This document shows positions 35,301 through 47,300 of a DNA stretch of 64,000 bases, piece after piece (position 1 is the first letter of the stretch; every line of letters begins with the position of its first letter). The notes beneath the pieces are model-generated. The model saw only the letters and a list, made by a program, of their open reading frames with translations. It was not told where the DNA came from and made no database searches. The stretch is from Rugalucina vietnamica. Taxonomy: Eukaryota > Mollusca > Bivalvia > Lucinida > Lucinidae. The position numbers were made by a program, and so were the translations under genes. Location of the stretch: NCBI GenBank assembly GCA_964017185.1, contig OZ024871.1, positions 24,528,488 through 24,592,487 on the forward strand. The letters are read 5' to 3'.

Positions 35301-38300
35301 CGACCGAGGATCGAAACAGGATCTCTTGCGTGCTAGTCCAACACACAGTAAAACTTTAAATTATGGTACAATTCAAGAACATTTTTATTCTATCTGTCTA
35401 TATTCAACCTCACTTAGTTTTTCTTGGTCCCCCGATACAAAATGGTCAAGGCTGACAAATACCCGGTAGTCATACAATATAGACATAGACAAATGTTTAG
35501 GGATCTAAACTCCTGTTAAGAAATAGACTCCCTTGACAAAATTGTTCCTTCCACTCAACAAAAAACAATCTGTCAGTGTCTCCCTCCTATCTACATTATC
35601 AGTTTGTTATTTATCAGCCAAGTGAATAATAAAACAACAACAACAACAAAAAAAAAAACACATTTTACCATATTTGACTCATAAGTTTATAATAAAATAT
35701 TACTATTTTAGCGAATAATGTTGTACAGAAAAAATCTGTCATACCTTTGGTGCAATGGCTCGGCCGGACCTGCTGTTCAGAGAGTTCTGTGCAACTTGTT
35801 TCTTAAACTCCATGAAATTCTGGCGTTCCTGGTCAACCTTCTGTTTCCTGTCTTCACAGCGGGATTTCAACTCCTCGATCTGGTGTTTGTAGTTGTCTCG
35901 TTCCTGCATGTCCTGACGCCTCAGGTCTTCAAGCTGAGCTGATAATAGAAAAGCCACAAAGCTGGGAATTTTTTCTTTGAGGGGGGTGGGGGGTTCTGAC
36001 CAGGCTCCACACAAACCTGTCTGTGCAGCCACAGAAGATGTGCAGCCACAGAAGATGGCTAGGGGCTTGAAATTGCTGATTTAGAAAGAAGAGGGATCAT
36101 ACTATCCATGGCACTGATCAGCTGTGCAGTTGACAGAACTTTTGTGACCATTTTTCAAATTGAGACTCAAAGTTCTTGTAAATATTGACTTACTAAAAGC
36201 TATAAAGAAATGGTGTTAAGTGAATACCACTTGTAAATTCATCAGGATAACATGTCCATGAAATGTATACCCTCTCCTACCTCACTTTTATGTAAAACTG
36301 AGTATACAGGGATATGCAATATTTCTTATTTTTTAATCCAAAACATAAGATTGTGGGTACTCCACAGAACCACCTCGGTTCTAATATAATGTGTACTCAC
36401 AATCAGTGTTTGGATCAAAAAAAAATATTGAAAATATCAAAATTTTTCCAATGAAGTATTCAATTTTTACTGTTGAAAAAAAAATACAATGCATGGGCAA
36501 GTTTTCGTAATGTCAACTATTGCATAATTTAGAATAAATAAAAATAAATCAAGAAAGAATGATCTTAGAAAAGCATCAAATTTAAACAAGTGCTGTAGGC
36601 AAACTCTTACCCATATATTTGAGGTATCTCTGTTCCTGGTCAGTGACATTCTTATCATATTCCTGCTTGCTCTCATCTGCCTTCTTTTTACGGAAATAGT
36701 CCGCTAGCTTATGCTGGAGTTGATAGTTCTGTTGCTGCAGCTGCTCTCGCTCGGCTATTGCTTGCTGCAATATAAAATTCCATACAGTTAATACAATCTC
36801 AGGCATATACTCAATTTACTTCTTATGGAAATAATCTGACAGTTTATGCTGGAGCTGATAGTCTTGCTGCTATACATTGTAGCTGCTGTCACTCAGCTAT
36901 TGCTTGCTGCAATATAAAGCTGCCAAAAATGCTCGCGAGGGTGTAGGCAGTATTCGAAGATAGATAGATAATGTAAAGAAAAGTTCATGCTCAAATAGTA
37001 AACATGCTCAAAACAAGGGTCAGATAAATATCCTACTTATTGATCTGAAAATAAGCAGAATGAAATGCTTATTTGAATTAGAGCATGAAAAAATGTTGTT
37101 GTTTTTTATATTTAAGCCTCTCATTTCTTTTCCCCATTTCTTTGACATTCACTTATTTTATTTATTTATTTACTTATTTATTTATTTATTTATTTACTTA
37201 TTTATTTCATATTGCTTATTCAATAACTTGATAGGTTAAAATACTAGTTTCAAGTGTGCCATAATTAACCATAAACCAAATACTAACTAATGTCTCCTCC
37301 GGCAGTCTATCAGCCAAGTTACTGTGCAAAAGCTGCAGCAAAAACTCGGTTGCCTCCACAAAGTCCATCATGACCCAGCCCCCACCTCGCTCCCCCTCAG
37401 ACCAAACCTCAATCCCCACTAATTCTTCCTCTATCTCTTCTTCTATATTTTCCAGTGTCAAGTTTCAGAATAATAACAAGGGAAGTAACTCCTGTACTTT
37501 TAGTTTTATATTTAGAACAATAACAAGGGAGATAATTTATGCAATTAAGAACAGTAACAAGGGACATAATCCAATAGTTTTAAAGGGACTGAACTAAGGA
37601 CTGAACACTGCCAGAGTTCAATACTATTATAGGTTTGTGGATAGTATTGGAAAAAAGTATACTTGTCAAACTTTTGGGCTTAAGGTTTCCATGACAACCG
37701 ATTTAAAGAAACAAATGAGCAAAATTCATGCACAAGTCATACATTTTAAACCTTCCTTACAGCATGCATCCAAGTGTCTGATATGGATACTGAATGCCCT
37801 TTTTTTTCAACTATTACAAATTGCTCTACAAGACCTTTGAGTTACGATAGCAACAAAGTAGAAATTAATAATCAACAATAAATAACAAACCATGAAAAAT
37901 AAAGGCCTAAACATATGTACAAAGTTTCAGTCTCATCGCTTTCACTATTTTTGGAAAAGAGAATCATTCAAAAATCCTGTGATATCACCACATGTTGCCT
38001 TAGCGACCAATTAAATTGAAAAAAGTTGACAGATTTCTTAAAAAAAAAAAAAAGAGGATTCATCCATAATGAGCCGCCATATGGGAAAATCAACAATCTG
38101 AAAAGGCAAAAACAAAGGCGCAGATCAGCTTCGCAGTAATTGCGAAGCTGATCTGCGCCTTTGTTTTCGCTACACGGATAGTACAATCTCTCTTCTTCTT
38201 AAATCCAAAATTTCAAGCTTCTGGTCTGCTTCTGTGACTGTACAGGCCAGTTTGTGTCTGACCTGGTTGGAAACCCAAATTGTTGGTTTTCTCATGCGAA

Positions 38301-41300
38301 GGCTCAAATATTTCTGTTAAAGAGACATCATATGCCAATTAACACTTATTTCAATATAAATCAATAGAAATCTTCTGAAGCCATAGAAACAACCAACATA
38401 AATCATGTCAGGAATAATCATAGGGGAATTTTTTACATTTAGAAATGTACGCAAGAACTTTAATTTCATTGTGAAATCATTGCCTCACATATTTAAAGTT
38501 CTCAATGATATAGGCTCACATAAAAGCTTTATTGATTGCACATGTACTCACTCTTAAATTCAACAACTCACAATTTGGAAATAGAAAATCCCAAAAATCA
38601 AAGTCACACAAAAATTTCCAAAACACAAAATCTGTCCCCCCATGCACTCATTTTGCTCTAGGCAGACGGACTCCCCATTATTGTTTATTATTAGTTTTTC
38701 ACCTAAAAACCCATCATGCAAATTCCAGCTTCATTCTCCTTTTGGTTTACAAAACGAGCTGCAACACAAGGGAACCAGTCTTCAGGGGTTTCCAACTAGG
38801 TCTACTTGGCACAAATGGGCCTCTCCAGCCAAATAGGATAAATTTAATATTTTAGGAGAAGAGAATTTGAAGTATCCGTGAAGCAAAAACAAAGGTGCTG
38901 ATCAGTTGTGCACTTTCTGCATCTTTGTTTTTTGCCTTGGTGAAAATCTTTTCTCGTGACACTGCTCATTAAATAGAGTCTTGTCATGAAAACAAAGACA
39001 AAGATCAGCAACTGTTGTGCATTACCCTGAGCGGCCTCATGGGAAAACCAACAATGTGGTTTCCGAACAGGTCCGACACAAACCGACCTGTACAAGCACA
39101 GAAAAGAGCTAGAAGCTTGAAATTTTGGATTTAAGTAGAAGAGGAATTGTACTATCCGAGTAGCTAAAACAAAGGCGCTGATCAGCTTCGCGGTTACCGC
39201 GAAGCTGATCTGCGTCTTTGTTTTTGCCTATGCAGATTGTTGGTTTTCTCACTAGGCGGCTCACCCTGTATAATCCATTCTCTCGTCAAATCTGAAATTT
39301 CAAGCTTCTAGCCCTGTTCTATGATTGTCAATTGTGTCTGTTCATGTCAGTCCAGGCCCCGAGGTTATAAATATTTTTTTTCATGCTCAGCTCAGCTGAG
39401 ACTGAATTTTATCCTGTTCATAAATGTTAAAATGCCAACAACTGTTGACATGCAAGATAAATTACAGGCTTTTGTGATCTAAACCTGAAATATCAGTTTA
39501 TTTGAGCTATTTTGTGATTTATGAGCAGTTTAGATTTTATGCTCAGCTGAGTTGAGCATGAAAAAAGTTTTATAACCTTGATTACTGATCGGAAACCAAA
39601 AGACTGATATTCTCACAAAAGGACTCAATACTTACATGGTATCTCTCAATGAGCTCTTCCCTGTCAAATTCTGGCTGTTCTTCTTCTTCCTCATCGTCTT
39701 CTTCATCTTCTTCTTCATCTTCTTCATCAAAGGGAGCTAAATGTTGACCATCTTCCCTATCTTCATCAGCTGAGCCTATAAACAAGTACAAGTACATGTA
39801 GTAGATTTTCTAAATGACCAAATATATGAGAGGATGTTTTGTCCCATTGTGGTTTCCATTTTGTCCCATTATATCATCTTTAATGCTTGTTTTTTGTATG
39901 ATATTTGCATGTTTTACGTACAATTGCGTGTGCTTTTTTAACTGCTTTAAATTTACCTCATATATCTAAATATTAACATAATAATAATGCTAATTGATCA
40001 GTTTCTTAATTATTGCAGCTTTTTTACTTTTGTTATTCTACTTATATTTGTCAGAAAATAGCTCTTAGAGCTAATGTTACTTGTTATTCAAAACCGACAT
40101 TAAATAAAATTTCTTGTGTCTTGTATCTTTTATCTTGTTCGTTTCATTTTCATTCCATATCATCATGCATATAGAAATGTATTTTTGATTTTCAATGATC
40201 ATAATCTGAATCTTACCTATCTTAAACAAGATGAATCTGTTTTTTTAGACATGAAAATTCACTTATTTCATACATTGTAGCTAGAGTTAAAATTCCAGAC
40301 TATTGTACATTCTTAAACAGGTATTCTGTTGGATACAATTGTTTTTCCAAAGATTCCTTTTTACAGAGTCTTTGAAACTGATGACTTTTGATGATTGCCT
40401 CAAAATAGTCATTACTCATAAAATTCATTTGCAACTTTAATGCAAGAAAATTAAATCAAATCGAAACAACCTGCAGACTCTGAGGTTATAAACAAACTTT
40501 TTTCCATGCTCAACTCTGCTGAGACTTAAACTTGTCCTGCTCATTATTGTTCAAATGTTAACAATTGTTGGCATTTTAACATCTATCAGCAGGATATATT
40601 AATACTGGTTTTGGTGATCTATAACTAAAATTTCAATTAATTTGAGCTGTTTCAGTATTTATGAACAGTTTAAATTTCAGTCTCAGCTAAGTTGAGCATG
40701 ATAACAGTTAACCTTGGTGTCAGAAGAACCTTACCAGGCCTTGACCTTTCAGGGGTGCCAGGTTCCAGTATATCAGGTACTGGGACTTGAACCTCTCCCT
40801 TAGGGCTCCCTGGTGGTGTCAACTTCTGTCCTACTCCCACTGGACTCTCTGCTCTCTCACCTTCACCAAATGTGTCACTCTAAATTAAGAAATTGATACT
40901 TTGTATTGTATTGCCAACACAATTTTAGTTCTAGAAACAAACATATTTATGCAATCAAAGCAAGCACTGATGGGGACCAATTAATAGTATCATTTAAAGC
41001 AGAACCCTAGGAGCCATTTTACCTCTAAGATTACCAAAGAAAATTTGCTCAATATTAATCTATTTGTAGGCTTACTTTATAGCGACACCGAGCCTCGGTG
41101 GAGCTTAATGGTAACACGTGTATAAGTCACGTGTTCGTATATGAAGGAAAAAAAAGCTTTGGTCAGACCGTCTATCAAAAATAATTTATTTTTAGAATGG
41201 TAAAAAATAGGGAAAAAGACCGAGAAGTCCAAAACGTTCCACGTGACCAGGTAACTATGCGTTTTATATTTTTACATTTGGTTTCAACTTGATTAATGCT

Positions 41301-44300
41301 CTACAAGAAAGCGAAAGATCTTGAATCAGCAGATGAGAAAAATTATGCGTTTAAATTTACATGATTATATCATTACGATTTTTCAATACTGCAATCTGAA
41401 TAAATAATTGTTTGAAATTGTAGAACGAGTTAAGTTTCCATTTGATATCCTTAAGAATGCCAGCATTGTTGTTATATTTCAGAGTCACCATCAGTATCAA
41501 ACATTAATGGCTATTTGGCTAAGTATGGATGGATAATGTTTACACATAAATTATCTCCATTACCCATCAAACTTAAACACATTTTCAATCAATGATTTCT
41601 TTTTATTATTGTGGTTATTGAAAATGAAGAAAGTATTTTGCTATTCAAGGTATCGGTGTCGCTTTAAAGGCAATGCCTTAGTTTCATATTATGAAGTCTA
41701 GTATTGTCCTCTTCCTTCTGGCTTGGTGTCTGGTTTGACTATATCAATTCCAGAAATTTCTATTCTTACTTCAAACTTGTTAGCTCACCTGAGCCGAAGG
41801 CTCACAGGTGAGCTTATAGTATAGTGGTCGAGCCGGCGTCCGTGCGTCGTCCGTCGTCGTCAACATTTTTAAACGACTTCTCCTCTGAAGCTGCCAGGCC
41901 GAATCTTTTCATATTTCACATATAGCATCTACAGGTGGGGGGAACGAATATTTGTGTTTTTTATTTCGATCAGATAAGAACTCTGGTTGCTATCTCAACT
42001 TATGCTTCCCATAGACTTATAATGGAGAAAAGTGAAAATTGCCTATTTTTGCTGTCTTGTTTGAGATATTTGAATTTTGTTTTTGCAGAAATGTTTATTG
42101 AGTAGTCCTCTACGTTTCATGTGACTTTTGTCCTAATCCTTCATTTTGATTGGTTGCAGGGGCCCCATATAGGGCAAAATTTCGAAAAACATTCAAAAAT
42201 CTTCTTCTCAGAAACTGTCAAGGGGATGAAGCCTATACTTTGTATACATGTTCCTGACAGTGGCCTCTACATAATTTGTGTTTTTTATTCCAGGCGGATA
42301 AGAACTCTGGTTGCTATGGCAACTTAAAGTTTCCATAGACTTATAATGGGAAAAAGTGGAAATCGACTATTTTTCCGCTAAAATTTCAGACACTTGAATT
42401 TTGTTTTAGCAGAAATGTTTATTGAGTAGTGTTTGACTTTTCTTGCGAGTTTTGTCCTAATCCTTTATTTTGATTGGTTGCTGGGGCCCCATAAAGGGCA
42501 AAATTTTGAAAAAAAAAAAAACAAACAAAAAAACATTCAAAAATCTTCTCCTCAGAAACTGTTAAGTGGATGAATCCTGTACTTTGTATACATGTTCCTG
42601 ACAGTAGCCTCTACATAATTTGTGTTTTTTATTCCAGTCGGATAAGAACTCTGGTTGCTATGGTAACTTTAAGTTTCCATAGACTTATAATGGGAAAAGT
42701 GGAAATTAGCTATTTTTTGAAAACTATTGCAGCCTGAGATCTGAAAAGTGGTAGATGCAAACAACTAATGGATTAGATGAAGGTATATGATTAATTTAGG
42801 TCAAGGTCATCTCTTGACCTTGGCCGGTCTGTTGTCCATACACACTTTTCATAGATTTTTTTCTCTGAAACCACTTGGCCAATCAAAGCCAAATTTTATA
42901 TGGAGCATCTATAGGAAGTGGGAACCAATGTGTATATAAATAATCCAGGTTACATGACCAAGATGGCCGCCATCCCCATATATGGTAAAAACCATTAAAA
43001 TATCTTCTCCAGAACTGGTGAACCGATTTCAACGAAACTTTGCATGAAGTATGGATGACTCAAGTACTACAATGTATATATAAAACATGACCCTGTGGTG
43101 ACATTGACCTATTTTATGGCAAGGTCAACATAGGTCGTCAATGCATTTGAATAGGAAAAACTTTTAAAATGTCATTTTAAGTGAAAGTCTTGCAGGAAAT
43201 GGGCAGTAGGACTGAAATTTAATGATTCTGAAAAAAAAATGGACCCCAGCCCATCTGCTTTTAAAATGTTATTTTTTGAAAACTATTGCAGCCTGAGAAC
43301 TGAAAAGTGATAGATGCAAACAACTGATAGAGTAGATGAAGGTATGTGATTAATGTAGGTAAAGGTCGATTTTGGAAACATAGGCAAACATGGAAACATG
43401 GGAAAAAGTGACAACTAGGTCTCGGGTAAGCATTTACAGGACCAATGATACTATGGAAACCATTGCAGCCATAGGCCTGAAACTTGAACAAGATGACCGT
43501 CATACCCATATATGGAAAAAAAAAACACTTTGTCCAGTGACTGTACTTGTTGACTCTCAGGTGAGCGATCGTTGCCCTTGGACTACTTGTTTAGGTGAAG
43601 ACTGAGTGTTAATATTCCTTGAAGATTATCCTACCTGAGGTACTGGTGATTTTGAGACTTCTTCTCCTTCTTTCCCTTCTTTCCCCTCTTCCCCTTCCTT
43701 AGCTTCTTCCTGTTTCTGTTCTCCTTCCCCTTCTCCTTCTTGCTTCTCTTGACCTTCGACCTCTTGTTTCTCTTGACCTTCAACCTCTGCTGTCTGACCT
43801 TCACCTTCAGTGACCTCAGCTGTTTGACCTTCACCTTCAGCTCCTGGTTCACCTTCACCTTGCTTTTCCTGTGTCTCACCAGCTTCACCTTCTCCTGCTA
43901 GAATAGAAATAGTGAAAGAGACATGTAGCTTTCAGATGAGTGGCATTGCCACAAAATTTAGAGGTGTACGCAAACTAAGGTCCTACCCAAGTTTGAGTAG
44001 AAACATACAGAAGAAGGATTGCAGTTTCAGAGGAAGAATAACCAAAATATTCATGTGATGAAATGAGCGTAAAATGCACAGATCGTGCCAGCTGGACTTT
44101 TTCTGGTGCATACATCTTTTTAAAAGTCCTAGGTGTATGCTTATTTGGACATGTATGGTAAATATGAGCCACGTCATGAGAAAACAAGCATTTTGCATAT
44201 GCGAAAACAAAGGCGCAGATCAGCTTCGCAGTAACTGCCTTTGTTTTCACTACACAGATAGTATGATTCCTCTTCTTTCTAAATATAAAATTTCCAGCCT

Positions 44301-47300
44301 CTTCTGTGCTTGTACAGGCTTGTTTATGTCAGACCTGTTCAGAAACCACATTGCTGAGTTTCTCATGACGCAGCTCATATGGCAAAAATGTTCAATACAA
44401 TTCACTGAACCCTTTACCTTCCTGCTTCTGTTCCTCCTCTTTCTTCTCTCCCTCCTCTCCTCCCTCTTCCTTTGCCTGCCCAGCCTGTTCAGTCTCACCC
44501 TGCTCCTGCCCTCCCTCTGTTACCTCAGCTGTACCCTCTTCTGTGGCATTGACATTCTTGTCATCAGGTTCTCCTCCTTCAGGCTCCTGCTTCTGTTCAC
44601 CAGCTTCTGTAGTTTGTTCTAAAGAAACAGGAGAAAAACTGTTATGAGCTTGTCTGCAGGTTAGTGTATTTTAGAGCTGTCATTGATTGGGCATTTTACA
44701 TATCGATATATCGGTGGGAATTATTGTGATATATCGATACAAATATCGATATACAATATTAATATACCAGTAATTTTTCAACAAAGTGTTTTGTAACTTT
44801 AATAGACCCATATTGTTTTCTTATGCTACTTTAAATTTGTATGTATACAATATAAAACTCCCTAGCCTTCTTTAACCTTTGAAGAATTTAGTCTCACCAA
44901 AAACAAGTGTAAGTTAAATTTTAATGGACATGATATCATAACTAGCCTAATCTGAATGAATGTTGCCTGTGTCTGGCAATTTGACAAATTGACATTGCTA
45001 AAAATTAAGGATGGGTATTTGATGATATGAATGTAATTTCTCAAAAAAATGTGCTGTTAAGAGCTAAACCCAACCCTCAGGTAATGGTTAGACTCAGTTT
45101 AAACGTTTGAAAACATTGTGCAGTGGGTATTTAATAACACTGCCTCTTGTTTTATGTAAATATATATACATCTAATTAGACATCTTTAATTTATACCATA
45201 CAAACTATCATTTTATGAAAATATTGGGGAAAATTAATGTGAAATTCTATATGTCCTTGTCTGTATTAAACTATATACATGTACCACTTTCCAATATCGA
45301 TATGTCTCTTTTCTGTATCGATATGAATATCGAAGCTCATTTTTATCGATACATCAATATCAGCGATATCAATGACAGCTCTAGTGTATTTCTAAGTGTA
45401 TGCAGAGAAACCAAATCTGAGCCGTATGTGTTTGTTCATGTGTATATTTTGACATAAACCTCAACAAAAGCAGACCCTCCTGATTGAGGAGCAGTCTGAC
45501 TGTCTGACCTATCATTCTAGGTTACTATTTGAGCGGCGACGCAAGAAAACCAGTCTTCAGGGTTTCCGACAATGTCCGACACAAACCGGCCTGTGCAGCT
45601 ACAGAAGCTGGCTAGAAGCTTGCAATTTTGGATTTAGGAAGAAGAGAAATTGTACTATCAGAGTAGTGAAAAAACAAAGGCGCTGATCAGCTTCGCAATT
45701 ACTGCAAAGCTGATCTGCACCTTTGTTTTCGCATAGGCAAAAAAACCTTTGTTTTCGCATAGGCAAAAAAAAAAAAAAAATCAGTCTTTCTCACGATGCG
45801 GCTCATTTTATCAGACAGGCATGTGCATGCATGACCAAATATTTCTGAAAACTAAATGTAAACTGACAGGTACAACTGTTACTCTAACTTAGTACCCACT
45901 ACTGTATCATTCATACCTGTAGGTTCTGGCTGCTTTTCACCTTCAGCCTCCTCTGTTTTCTGAGTTGCCCCAGCTTCCACCTCAGCCTGCTGTTCTCCAC
46001 CTGCTGCCTCTGGGGTAGGGGGCTTGTCAGCATCAGGGGCAGGAGCCTGATCCCCACCCTCGGTAGGGACTGGGGCAGGAGTCTCTTCTGAGGTGCCTGT
46101 GTTTGGTGTTTCCTAAGAAAACAAAATAAGCTGTGTCATGAGAAATCCAACCAAGTCCTACACGATTAATGTGCAGTTGACCTGCACAGTGAACTGCATA
46201 TTTGTTTAGCCATAAAATTGTGAGAAATAAAAAGAAATACATGTACATTCAAATGACAGAAATTGTTATGTAGTTCCTTTGCTGTTTCTCTTGATAGTGA
46301 GTGTTTATATTTGACAGGAGGTCTGGCATGAAATATCTTAGGTGTGCAATGTTACAAAACTGCATCCTTCTGAGTCAATCTGTTTCTGACCATTACATGT
46401 ACCTCAAGAACTGTGGAAAGCAAAATTTTGCAGTCGGCAACATACTTAGACTGAGTACTAAGGACAACTCAGCCCAGTCCTAGACGAGACCACCAAGTCC
46501 AAATGCTCCAGACAATAAAGTCAATTGGTGAAGCACAAGGCTGGCAATTACTCACCAAGTTTGATAGACAATCATTCCAGTGTCCGTCGAATTACCGCAA
46601 ACCTACGCAAACCACCACAAACCACCTTAGGTCTATCTTCAGATACTGAGTTGATCAATATCTGATCATCACCTTTTTTCAACATACAGTATAATAATCA
46701 AGAAATGGGTTGGATGTGGTGTGTAAGTGGACCACAAACCATTTTTGCACCATGATAACCAGGGCAGGGGTTGGATATGGTGTGTCAGTGAACCACAAAC
46801 CACTTTTTTTCACACATGTAACAATGGCACTGGTGGCATGCAAAGTGGTTTGTGGTAAGATTTGATGTGTTAGTGTACTGCAAACCACTTTTTCAAAATA
46901 CAAAAACATGTTTATAATGTAAGACAGTGGTTTACTGGTTGAATGTGATGCACTAGAGGACCGCAAACCACTTTTTCAATATTCAATAACAGGAAATACA
47001 TTGATACTGCAATCACCCATCATTTTATAGCAGAGAGAAGTTTGGAAGAAGAAAAGGATTTTATTGGTGAAATTGATCCAATCTGAATTACTGGGTGTTT
47101 ATCGCTATGACCTTACTAAATTAAAAGAAGAATGTATGAAAACAAAACCAAATTTTTCATAAAAGCTTTGTATATATCGTTAATTCGTTTATCATTTCTT
47201 CAACTTAAGTTATGAACCCCACAATATTTCTGGCAAATTATGACTTTATAAGAGTCTAAAAATAATTAAGCCATAACGATACTGACCAAGTTATACCCTC

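Noticed and set aside
43631-43888. 85-codon Lys/Arg-rich frame
   Set aside because: It is CFAP184 exon 4 read out of frame. The Glu-rich frame joins its neighbours in phase.
44074-44622. 182-codon plus-strand frame, Leu/Phe-rich
   Set aside because: It crosses a MITE and reads antisense through the Glu-rich CFAP184 exon 3 (Glu codons become Leu/Phe/Ser).
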